Assembly (NCBI GenBank): GCA_022496205.1
Contig: WTXD01000176.1
Location: 1-22,003 of the forward strand
Direction of reading: 5' to 3'
DNA: 22,003 nucleotides
From: Gloeopeniophorella convolvens
Taxonomy: Eukaryota > Basidiomycota > Agaricomycetes > Russulales
Positions 1 to 8,839 of this stretch are shown piece by piece. Under the pieces are notes generated by a model. The model had not been told where the DNA came from, did no database searches, and saw nothing but the letters and a program-made list of their open reading frames with translations. Within the stretch, counting starts at the first letter, position 1; the number at the start of each line of letters is the position of its first letter. Both the position numbers and the translations under genes were made by a program.

Positions 1-125
1 TCCCTGACGTCACCCCTGACGGCAAGGCAAGTTCGCCCGGTAGCTTCAGAGAGTTCCTGGGCCGCCTTGACAAGTCGTTCCTCGCTACCGCAACGTCAGG
101 AAGCGCAAGACATCTGGATCACTAA
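1..125 (+). CDS. C-terminal tail of an unidentified protein (partial, 5' end outside window)
   Basis: The frame starting at base 3 is open from the window edge to a TAA at 123-125, giving about 40 residues that end in GSARHLDH. The piece contains PDVTPDGKAS and then SFREFLGRLDKSFLATA, a natural-looking mix of charged and hydrophobic residues, and most codons end in G or C as in the recognised genes. A second frame (from base 1) is also open, to 294, but its composition is less protein-like. I do not recognise the family, and 40 residues are too few to assign a function. It could be chance, but the codon pattern makes a real last exon more likely than not. Confidence 0.42.
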   Translation, partial: PDVTPDGKASSPGSFREFLGRLDKSFLATATSGSARHLDH

Positions 126-1916
126 CTCACTTGCGGCCCAAGATGGCGGCATTCGCCCCATGCCGCATCTTAATAGCACCGAGCGAGTGAGCCCGGCTGC
201 AAACGCGCGTCGAGCACATGGACGCACCACAGCTTCTGTCATAACCCTACATATACCAGAACCACCGCCAGTGCAAAAAAGAACCTTGTTCTGAATATGT
301 CTTCTTTGAAGACGGAAGTGGAGTCCACTGCGGGGAGCAAATCTGGGGAAGACATGGCAATGAAGGTCCGACGTTGCACGGTCGTTGGTCGGATTGGGAT
401 GTGGGGGAGATGTGGGGAATGGGAAGAAGTTGAGTTGCTGGACAACGATGATTGAGCTCGGGCTTTAACTCCCCCAACGAACGCCAACCGGTAAGGACTA
501 GCGCAAGTTTGAGCGTTTGAGTGCACGATTCACTGGGGTGTTTGTTCCCGTGTTTTCCCCCGCTTTGAGTGCTTGGGCCGACCCGAGGCAACTGTGAAGT
601 AATAGAGGCGCCTTGGCACTGCGTGCACAGCAGACTTATCCAACAGGAAGAAGGCTTGAATAAGTGGAAAATATGTTTAACTTATTTCTGCCTTTTTTTT
701 GTCCGGAAAAGTGACTATCAGAAGGTTAATGACCCTCTAAGTATTCCTTGAAGGGAAAGAAGTTTCTTAATAAAGTTAACCTTCTCTCACGACCTCCCCA
801 TGTAAGCATAGTTGGAAATAAAGTCAAACAATCATTTGTATTCCTTGTGTTTTGCCACCCAGAATGAGCATTCTTACCAAATTCCTGGAAAATTTCCTAC
901 TAGATGTCTATGGCTCGGGAATCCGAGGGAAAACTTTAACTTCAGGTACAGACTTTACCCCTTATCAAGAAGCTTGTAGAGAATATCAACTTTACTAATA
1001 CTCGTTTCTCAAGCTCAAATAGTCAACAATAAGTTAAACAAATATTTAGGTTTTTTAAGCCTTCCCAAGGGAGAATAAGTCTGCTATGCACGCAGTGTGG
1101 GAGACACGGAACCGGCCACCGGCTAATCGCTGCCCGAGGATCATCACGTGACCTCGAGTACCATGCAAGGCACACGCCTCTCACTGGTAGCGCACACCCC
1201 GCAAAGTCATGGCGTTGTGTGCCAGCCGCTCACATATACAAGCCCGCTAACTTTCGTTAGGGATAGAATAATTTTCCACAAGAGACGTTACGGATTTCCT
1301 CCCGGCCACTTTTGCACCATGCGCACACATTAGGCCGATGGTCGTGGTCATCAAAAGGCTGCACCAGACCGAACTTACGGCCCTTGTCTGCTCCCCTCGG
1401 AAGCAGAGCCCTGAGCTCTCCGAGGTCTACCAATTCTTGAAAATAGCGTGTACCTCGTTCCCACGAATCGTTCTGACATGCCCCGTCATCCGTATCTTTG
1501 GAATGGCCTCGCCCAATGGATTACATCATTCCAGGCTGAGGCCATAGCCCATGGATGCAACTGCTGGTGGCGAGCACAATGACGTCGCGCAACTAACACC
1601 GTGCCAGCTGGTCGTTTGGCACTGCAGCGTCATTGCTAAGTCACCAGCGCTGGCTAGACCCTGCGAGGGTGCTTGCTATTGGGCACGAATGCACCATAGT
1701 CGGCCCATTCACTCTCCGTCTTCCTCTCTCCCAGTGTTCTTACCCTTTGACCTTCTTGATCCTTACGTTCCTCCATATAAGCGCGCGCTCGACTTCTTTC
1801 TACCACTGCGGCCCCGACCCACGGCGCCCCATCCCCCCAGCATCCTCCCCCTTGTGCCCTATTGATCCCACGACTCGCGTGTTCGGGTGCAGTCGTTCCT
1901 CTGACGCACTCTGTAG
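126..1916. other. intergenic region with an AT-rich block
   Basis: No convincing exon on either strand; short frames here have shadow-like composition. Bases 640-1080 are clearly AT-richer than the surroundings, with T and A runs and AATAAA hexamers on the + strand at 769-774 and 817-822. These could serve as poly(A) signals for the upstream gene, but would imply a 3' UTR of more than 600 bases. Towards the right end there is a TATA-like CATATAAG at 1774-1781, followed by a C-rich stretch at about 1810-1860. Confidence 0.5.
1774..1781 (+). promoter_or_regulatory. TATA-like element
   Basis: CATATAAG on the + strand, followed by a pyrimidine-rich tract, lies about 136 bases before the ATG at 1917 of the small candidate gene. 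The motif alone is weak; its position and the C-rich leader after it are the only support for a promoter. Confidence 0.25.
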
Positions 1917-2163
1917 ATGCACACGCCGCCCACGGCCGTGGTGCTGGGAGCGTGCATCGGGGCTTCGCAGTCTGGGCTTGCGCCGCGCGCACTGCGGGCC
2001 TTCGGAAGGTGCCCATGTGGCCCTCGCATGTTCTCACGCCCCGGAGGTTGCGCGTCATGCGGCCGTTATTCCCCTGATAGCACTTGGGTACGCCCTTGCG
2101 CAGGTCTGGTATCGTGAAGCTCGGCACGGACACAGCATGCGTCGCGCTGCGCGAAAAACGTAA
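1917..2163 (+). CDS. candidate small membrane protein, about 81 aa, needing one frameshift
   Basis: From the ATG at 1917 one frame reads MHTPPTAVVLGACIGASQSG and on to PRALRAFG. From about 2000 the coherent reading moves to another frame, which continues as EVARHAAVIPLIALGYALAQ and ends VWYREARHGHSMRRAARKT at a TAA at 2161-2163. Treating the AA near 1998-1999 as one A too many joins the two into about 81 residues, with two short hydrophobic segments (about 6-18 and 53-70) and a basic tail, as in a small membrane or mitochondrial protein. The same kind of homopolymer slip occurs in the better-supported genes of this window. I know no family match. A short intron is an alternative, but no GT-AG pair of usable length and phase was found. 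It may be spurious. Confidence 0.3.
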
Positions 2164-2657
2164 ACGCATCTACTGCCCTGAGTCCCGAGTCTCGACCATA
2201 TTGGTCACTGCACGCGCTCGGAGGGCTCCCCGCGGGTGCACGGTGGGTGGCGCACGAACGTCCGTGCATCTCGATCTTAAACTCAATTTCTCCCGGGGGT
2301 TGTCGAACGTTGGAGCGTTGAGGACTTCGCGCGTAACGGATTCGGCAGGAACCGCGTTTGAGATTCGCACCCTCTTAGGGGATTAAACAAGAAAACGACG
2401 TGCCAGCAACTAAGAGCAGCTTATACATGACACACGGAAAGCCTATCACATGGATACACAATATGGGCAATGGGACGGGGGCGCAAGACAGCGGGGTAAC
2501 GAAGCAAATACAGAGAAAAGCGGTGGTCATTAAGTGACAAGCAATCATCTATGTTCAGACTGCTGCAAGGTCGATAGCAAATAGGTAGAAGGCATGCGAA
2601 TGTCTGGCCTGAGAGAAACCAACAAGAAGCCCAAGGAAAGTCTGCGATGCGGTCTCA
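2164..2657. other. intergenic region and 3' flank of the HMG-box gene
   Basis: No exon is visible on either strand. On the minus strand this is the region just downstream of the HMG-box stop codon, so it should contain that gene's 3' UTR and poly(A) site, although I see no clear AATAAA there. Nothing else is recognisable. Confidence 0.5.
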
Positions 2658-4327
2658 TCACTGCCCGCCTACTTTTGCGCGCCAGTGATCCAAGCTCGAA
2701 CTCGTATACGAGTCGCTGCTAGACGATGGCGTGGCCAACGACGGCATCCCCGGATCAAAGGCCAGAGAGTGCAGTGATGACCTAGATGACCGCGACTGTG
2801 GATGCGGAAGCTGCGGAGCATCATGAGCACCTGGTGCGTACGGTAATGCGCTGGAATGCGGCACCGGGTGTGATCCGTAAAGGTTCGGCTGGTCGTACCC
2901 GCCCGCTCTACCTCCGAACGAGCCACTCTGAAGCTGCGTGGCAGGCGAGTAGTAATTTTCTGGGCTCCCGGAAGGTGTAGATGATGATGAAGCCGAGCTT
3001 TGATATGCTCCTGGAGAGTGAGATGCAGGAAAGAATGGGGATGAGAGTGTCTGTAGAGGGTACCCGTTAGAAGAGTGCGAAGACATGCGCGACGAGGCGC
3101 TGGAAACGGCTGGGGAGGTTCGGGAAATAGAGGTAGACCAGGGGCGGGGCGAAGGATCGGAATATACCTCGCTTTTATTGTGCTGAGCGGGAGTTGGCCG
3201 CTCGCGGATTCCCCCGACGTTGAGAGGGGGTATCAATGGTGGCGCGGACGCCCACGCTGATGGTAAAGTCCTCCCGTGGTCACCGCGGACGCCCGCAGAC
3301 GCATTTCCCCAGAACGAAGACCCCGCGATATGGTCTGACGCATACGCGCCGGAAGAGGACGTGCTTGGAGGCGCATGAGACGTGTGAGAGGGATATGCGT
3401 GGGAATGTGCCAACGTGTCTGTGTAGTGGTGAGGGGGAAGCGAGGCCAGTGAAGATGATTCAGGTGGCGGATGGTCATGAATGGATGGTAGACGTGTGCC
3501 AGACGGAAGTATGTGACCACCAGCGTAGTCGGTGGTCGGGTAGCTATAGGGCGAAAGTGTAGGATGTGGGGACGACATGCCCGCGTTATCTTCGTATCCC
3601 GACGCTACGCCGGGGTGCGAACTGCCACGCGATGGTGCCAGGTCTCGTGCAGACAGGTGCGCAGGATCATGCCCATCGACCGACTGGTAGTCGAAGTCTT
3701 GCGCGGCGGAGAAGTCATCCCCAGCATCACCTGACGCAGAAGCGTCCAGCAGCGGGTTGGCCGTGGCATCCGACCTGCGCTTCTTACGGGAATTGTTCGG
3801 TCGCCTCCTGTAGACGTAGTCGGGGTACTTAGAGTTGAATGTCTCCTTCAGGCGTTTGGCCTGGTCGAGGTAGAACTGCTTGTCGGACTAGGAATACGCG
3901 GGTTAGCGGGGGTAACGCGTCCCAACAGTTGAGGCGCTCACCATGTCCATCGAATTCCATTCCTTGCTCAATATCTTGCTGATATCGCCCGTGCGCATGG
4001 TTTGATTGGCTGCGGAAACCTGCGGTCTCCTTCGGCGTGCAAAGATCATGAACGCGTTCATTGGCCGTCTAGGCGTGCCATCGGTGTTAAGTGCTTGGGA
4101 TGTCAACTGGGTGTCCTCTACATCAAGAATTAGAGTGGCGTATACTAGACGGAACACAACCCACCTGGAGCCATCTGATCTGTTTTGGTGGATGGGCGAC
4201 GGTGATTATAAGACGCGCCATCATCCGAGCCAGTGCGCGGACTGCCTCTATCGGAGCGGTGGGACCGATACACAGCAGAATCGGAGCTGGTTTGGGGTTG
4301 CTGCACAAGAGAGTCGAGGCGACTCAT
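2658..4327 (-). CDS. HMG-box transcription factor (SOX/MATA-like), 522 aa
   Basis: Sequence-specific nuclear DNA-binding protein. Three exons on the minus strand: 4327-4165, 4117-3942 and 3887-2658. The introns (4118-4164, 47 bases; 3888-3941, 54 bases) have GT-AG ends and keep the frame; the total is 523 codons including stop. The start is the first ATG of the frame that splices into the box, at 4327 (MSRLDSLVQQ). The HMG box covers residues about 71-148: RRPMNAFMIFARRRRPQVSA, then the helix 2 region DISKILSKEWNSM, the second intron, DKQFYLDQAKRLKE, and the tail YPDYVYRRRPNNSRKKRR, which doubles as a nuclear signal. The second intron splits the box after helix 2. The remaining roughly 370 residues are rich in Ser, Pro, His and Tyr with no domain, as in activation regions. 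In fungi such factors include mating-type and sexual-development regulators; the exact role here is unknown. No frame break was found. Confidence 0.92.
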
Positions 4328-4890
4328 GACACCAGTAGCAAACGCGAACGAGGACGGAAGATGGAGGGAACGCGTCTTGAAGTACTAGTACGTGAGCGGT
4401 GATGTCGCACGGCTAAGTCAGGCGAGCGAACTGCGGCGTGATCGGGACGTGGCGGTCGCGGATGTCCGGGCTTCCAGAAAGACGGCGACCTCTGAGGGTA
4501 GACGGGGTCCAGAGTGGTGGTCAGGGTGGGAGGTCTAAGGTTTATCAACTGAGGACGAGGGGGAGACGACGGGAGCAAATCACCTTCACGCCTACGCTGG
4601 GTTTTTGACGTTACACTGAGGACGAAATCAACACGAAGCAATATGGTTCTCCGAGAAGGGGAATCTGCTGATCTCCTGTTTGTCGCCTCATAGTCATTGA
4701 CACCGGCTAAAGAGGTGCTATAACAGACACCCTTGAAACGGCTGTGCTCACGCTTGGGCCCGTAAGCGCGGCTCAACCAATCGTCGGTTTCCCCGCGTCC
4801 TGAAATCCTTTTTCCCATAATTATCGAAGATTCCACAAAGGCAAACGCCAGCCGATATCCAAAGTCCAGGCGCGTTCTCCCAACTTGCCT
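4328..4890 (-). promoter_or_regulatory. probable 5' leader and promoter of the HMG-box gene
   Basis: Read on the minus strand, the bases just upstream of the ATG at 4327 are pyrimidine- and C-rich with few ATGs, typical of a fungal 5' leader. A 170-codon frame runs through (4836-4324), but it is rich in Arg, Pro and Ser, overlaps the real start codon in a different frame, and resembles nothing known, so I treat it as non-coding. One ACGCGT lies at 4369-4374; single copies of that hexamer recur in the window and mean little. Confidence 0.4.
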
Positions 4891-4891
4891 T

Positions 4892-5767
4892 TTAGAACCT
4901 TTCCCCGGCCCTTTCCTTGCCCTTCCGGGCTAGCCTCGATTCGAAGTTGTTCGCCAGCGTTTGCAAGCGCCCGAAAACGAACTCAGTTCCTCGTTCTTCC
5001 CAACTGCAAAGCTTATGGTCAAGGGGACGTTCCTCGAGCTTTCTCGGTCGCTCACCTCGTTGCCTGCACCAATCATTCTGCTGGAACACGACGGGCTGGG
5101 TGCGCATTCCCTATCTTGGAATTGCCGACTCGATCTCGGGCTCGGGCGGTTCGTGAGACGATCCCCCCTGAGTTCCAACCTTGACTCGATTCATCTCGAT
5201 GTTGAGGCGGAGCTCGCGGGTTTGGAACGCGCTCGATGCAAGATCGGCACGGCGGTGAACTCGTATCGTATCCCCCTTTGCCGCACTGATGTCCGTGTAT
5301 GTTCTTCCCTGCGTGGTGCGAACAGCCGCGTCCATAAGGACAATCGGCAGGTTCCACGCGTGCAGCTTTGTGACGCGGGCTTTACGGGGAATGCGGAGAA
5401 CCCTCAAGCATGCACCTGGACAACAGGCCCTCCCGCCACGCTCCAGTGCCAGCAGGAGAAGGATGATGCTTGTTGTTGTCCCCAGTGATCGTTGGTCGTC
5501 GTAACCCATCTGGCCACAGCTTCACGCGGCACTCACCCTGCCGAGTCGGCATCGGCCCTGGACGCGCCGGCGCCGACCAGTCTGATCGATGCGAACCACC
5601 ACCACTCTTCGCGATGCGCAAGCAGCTCAGGATCAGATTCAGATGCCCACTTTCAGCTACCCATCTTGCTCCGACGTGTGAGTTCACCGGGCCCAAAGCA
5701 GTCGCTTGCAGCTGCGGGGAGTCCAATCGCAGCTGCCCTTACCCAGGCGCCCTGGTACCTGAGATGA
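4892..5767. other. unassigned segment with codon-aligned open frames on both strands
   Basis: On the minus strand one frame runs from 5509 to 4892 with a single TAG at 5108-5110. It includes protein-like pieces such as KARVTKLHAWNLPIVLMDAA, ADLASSAFQTRELRLNIEMN and, after the stop, GTEFVFGRLQTLANNFESRL. On the plus strand the exactly codon-aligned frame runs from 4961 to 5767 with a single TGA at 5486-5488; its second part has Ala/Ser-rich, disordered-looking sequence (ASALDAPAPTSLIDAN, SSSGSDSDAHF). Third-position GC does not separate the strands. I recognise no domain on either one. It may be a real but unknown exon, the remains of a gene, or chance in GC-rich DNA. I lean slightly to the minus strand for 4892-5420. 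Confidence 0.25.
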
Positions 5768-6769
5768 ATCTGTGGACCCAAGTGACACGACCCAAGCGAA
5801 TTACCACCAGTGGCCATCGGTCGCTGGACGCCCGACATGTTTGGGGAGCGCCCCGCCCTCCCTTGCCACGTGTCACGTCGCTGAGGAGCCTCTTGGGCGC
5901 ACCGTATTGCAAATGCAGCCCTGGCGGGTCAAATGCGCGTATATTACATAACGCCCTTCGCCTCGATACCCATATGTCCATCACCCGCGTGCCAGCGTCC
6001 AGCCGTTCTCGAGGCCAAGAACCTACAAGTCTGATGTCCACCCGGCCGCGAAGCCCGACCTAGTTCGACCCTCGCGAGCGCAAAAGCAGCCCAATGACTG
6101 CGATTAATTTTGGTGATAGGTCCAAACCTTCGCACAGTGGATGTAATCCAGGTCAGGTCGAAGAGTTAGGTAATATTCACCCTGCTCATTGCGCGCGCTG
6201 CAACTCCGAGAGGGGATAGCAAGCCTCGCCCGATATGGGGGCTCCGCATCACGCCGCACGTTTATGGTGTGGGGCCTCAGCTGGGAGTATCTTCGTCTGC
6301 GCGTTGCGCACCGTGCCGTATGATGTCCATGATTTACACGCAAGAGACCCGAGACGTAGGACATAGAAAATGCCGTGTTAAAGCGCCGAGGCGACGACGA
6401 CACTGTGCCCGAAGTCGCTCGCGACCATCACTGACATGAACCTGAAATGATCGACATCAAAATTTGCGGATAAGCTCAAACAGGCTCAAACACGGTCGTG
6501 ACCGAAGAGTCCCGCGCGCTGACAGGAGACGCCAGAACGTGGATTAGCACTCCGAGGGCAAGTTGAGCGATGCCATCGCGTGTCGGTTCCGGTTGAGGGA
6601 CTGCGTGGTACCGATGCGATGGCGAGGGTGTCAGGACCTCGGGGTCCATGCAGAAACTCCTATCTTCACTGATTCCGTTCGACCCGTAACTTTGCTTATT
6701 GCCGCCGCTCCTCAACTTTGGTGGCGTTCCGATCTCGAGAAATGCGCTGGAAACCGGCCCAAATGTTGC
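5768..6769. other. no recognisable gene
   Basis: Open frames of 60 to 100 codons occur on both strands, with shadow-like composition (many Arg, Cys and Ser) and no known motif. I see no repeat, RNA gene or transposon feature here. Confidence 0.45.
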
Positions 6770-7021
6770 CTAGAGTGTAGTAGAGGCGTGCTTGAATACT
6801 GTACAGTGGTGCTCACCCGAGAGGTGCATATGTTTGGAGCCCAAGGTATCTACTTCTCTGGGACCAAACCGGATGCGAACGCCCTGCAGAAGCTTGCGGA
6901 AGGTACAGTCTATCACCCTTGGGGCTATCAAACCAAGTTCCATGCCTGCTGCAATGTTGCTCTGCTCAAGGGCAGACGCAGAGGTCGCCGTATGAATGAT
7001 ACGATCAAGATATGAGGTCAC
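6770..7021 (-). other. possible coding remnant, unknown
   Basis: On the minus strand 7021-6770 is open with balanced composition: SALEQSNIAAGMELGLIAPR, then LLQGVRIRFGPREVDTLGSK and HMHLSG, followed by a GTGAGC that could act as a 5' splice site. The codon-aligned + strand frame (6563-7015) is open too and has its own protein-like stretch, GIYFSGTKPDANALQKLAEG. I cannot tell which strand, if either, is coding, and no flanking exon joins it convincingly. Confidence 0.2.
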
Positions 7022-8619
7022 TTCGGACCGTTCGACGAACTTAGTGAAGCGCTGACGCCCAGAAACAAGGTTTCACTTGGAACGAACGCAGAACCAGGAG
7101 AACATAGGCGTCGATTGGAAGAGGTGTCGTGCAGTGCGCCCACGATCATCCCTTAACGGGAACTGTGCATCATTGGGTCAATTATGGGCGAACGGGAAGC
7201 GAACAGGGGACACGCAGATATGTTCTGGCTTTTAAGTGAATAGGTGACTTAGTTATCTCGGCATCGAGATGTGCTGATCTGCAATTGAACGGAGAAAGGT
7301 GACCTCTGTTTAGCAGGTGAGTAAGAAAGACAGGAAGGACCTGGAAGGACGCGGAGGCAATTGCATTGATCATACTCACCGCTCAATCGAGCTCGAAATA
7401 GGACTAGGAAATTATTTATGGCGCGCGTTACCGAGAGGACGGTGCGATCGCTGCCAGTTGTAGACGTCGCGTGCCCTGGACGCTTGAAAGGGTTCAGACG
7501 CTCGGTAACGTAGCCATCAAACGCGTGTTTCTTGGTTCTCCCCTGAGGAAGCCCTTTGTGACTGAAGTTCTGTACACGTAACAGAGAAACGAAGAGTACC
7601 AAAGGATATGCGCACCGAAAGCCGTGGAATGCGACGAGGAAGGCGAGAAAGGGCTTGTGATGAGGGGATTTGACAGTGCGCACGGAAAAAAGACCTGTTT
7701 GGTGAGACTCGGTCATAAGACTTCCTGCGCCGCGCTGCTTCGTAATCGGGAATACAAATCTGCACTTCGGGTCCAACCGACAGGCACTGTGTGAATGCCA
7801 CTTCCTCTTCCGCCCGTGCGAAGGGTTTATGGGGCTCAGAATGGCGGAAATAACCCACGAATTCTGCGAGTGTGCGCGGGGCCGCTCACAGGCATGGCGC
7901 GCCGGCGCCATTTTTCAGTCAGGAGACAGGCAGGTGCAGGGGCGCAATGTACACCGGAATGACCACGCGCCAGTGGTGCATAGTCCATGACGAAAGGCGG
8001 AAAGCAAGCGGGAGGCGTTCGCACAAGGATCCCACGTTGGACGTAGTCGCGTGTCCCTCTTCGAGTCTGCCTCTTAAGAGTGACGCACGTTGGCCCAAGC
8101 TGCCAGGAAATAGAAATTCTCAGCCAGCGAGCGCACGACGAGAAGGGAGGTATCACCGTCATAGTGTCGGTGAGCAAGGAGAGCACGGCGACGATTGTTG
8201 CTGACCGCATTTAAAGCGTCCCCGGTAATTCAGTCGCAGCGTGGGAGTCACCTTATTTTGCCGGCGGTCAAGAATGCGGCGATCATAAGTCAGAGGGTTT
8301 CAACGTAGGACACATAAAGCAAAGGTTCGTCGCATTGAAAAAGCCGAGAGCAAGGGCCTTGTGGGTGTCGAGAATCGAAGCATAAAAAGTGAATTGGATC
8401 CGCAACTGAATACAAGCTGTGCTCGGAATGGGCAACTCTGTGAATGGGGCGTGACCCTCTTCACAAGGAGAGCATATGGCTTACCTTAATATACACATGC
8501 GATCTGTGTGTCAACACAGTCCTCGTCAGCAAAGGCTTCAAAGTTCACGATGATCAGATCCAGCGAGTCGCACCAGTTTACGGAATGTGACCTGGTGATA
8601 ATCAACAACACGAGCATAC
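7022..8619. other. no recognisable gene; long intergenic stretch
   Basis: The longest frame is 220 codons on the minus strand (7911-7249). It has no known motif, and part of the protein-like sequence over the same bases lies in a different frame (PHKPFARAEEEVAFTQ near 7830-7780). I could not assemble a gene. The right-hand end probably holds distal promoter sequence of the BRCT gene. Confidence 0.4.
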
Positions 8620-8636
8620 GACGTCACCGTGACATA

Positions 8637-8745
8637 TGCGTAGCGTCACGCATCACGCGCCACGCGCGCCATCACGCATCACGTGTAATATGCGCGTCGC
8701 GACTCGATCAACGACTCGAGCGTTCTCCGTTCGCTCACGCGTCCG
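8637..8745 (+). promoter_or_regulatory. cluster of MluI cell-cycle box (ACGCG) cores upstream of the BRCT gene
   Basis: ACGCG occurs at 8655-8659 and 8662-8666, its complement CGCGT at 8693-8697, and the full ACGCGT palindrome at 8737-8742, the last about 98 bases before the ATG at 8840. The block also contains CATCACGC-type repeats (8651, 8670 and 8678) and a CACGTG at 8680-8685. In yeasts, MBF (Mbp1/Swi6 type) binds ACGCGT-like boxes to drive G1/S expression of replication and repair genes, which would fit the downstream product. Regulation here is inferred only from motif and position. Confidence 0.4.
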
Positions 8746-8839
8746 CTAAGGTTATCCGTACCCCGCGGGCTGAATTTGCACCTACACACCCGCAAGGACA
8801 CCTGTGGCATCCTGTTTATGCTCTTGAACATCGCCTCAA

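Noticed and set aside
1633..2169. Long overlapping frames on both strands (176 and 171 codons)
   Set aside because: Both are rich in Arg, Cys, Pro and His with no domain. Only the last part of the + frame (about 2000-2163) looks protein-like, and it is used in the small-protein candidate instead.
3888..4164. HMG-box domain apparently truncated in single-exon reading
   Set aside because: The break is two short introns (3888-3941 and 4118-4164); splicing restores a full box, so the gene is not broken.
4382..4393. Palindromic GTACTAGTACGT also present at 17693-17704
   Set aside because: Shared 12-mers are expected several times by chance in 22 kb, and the flanks of the two copies differ.
4324..4836. 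170-codon minus frame upstream of the HMG-box gene
   Set aside because: It overlaps the HMG start codon in a different frame and has low-complexity Arg/Pro/Ser sequence; better explained as 5' leader and promoter.
7249..7911. 220-codon open frame on the minus strand
   Set aside because: No known motif, no sensible start context, and composition typical of chance frames; part of the protein-like sequence over the same bases lies in another frame.
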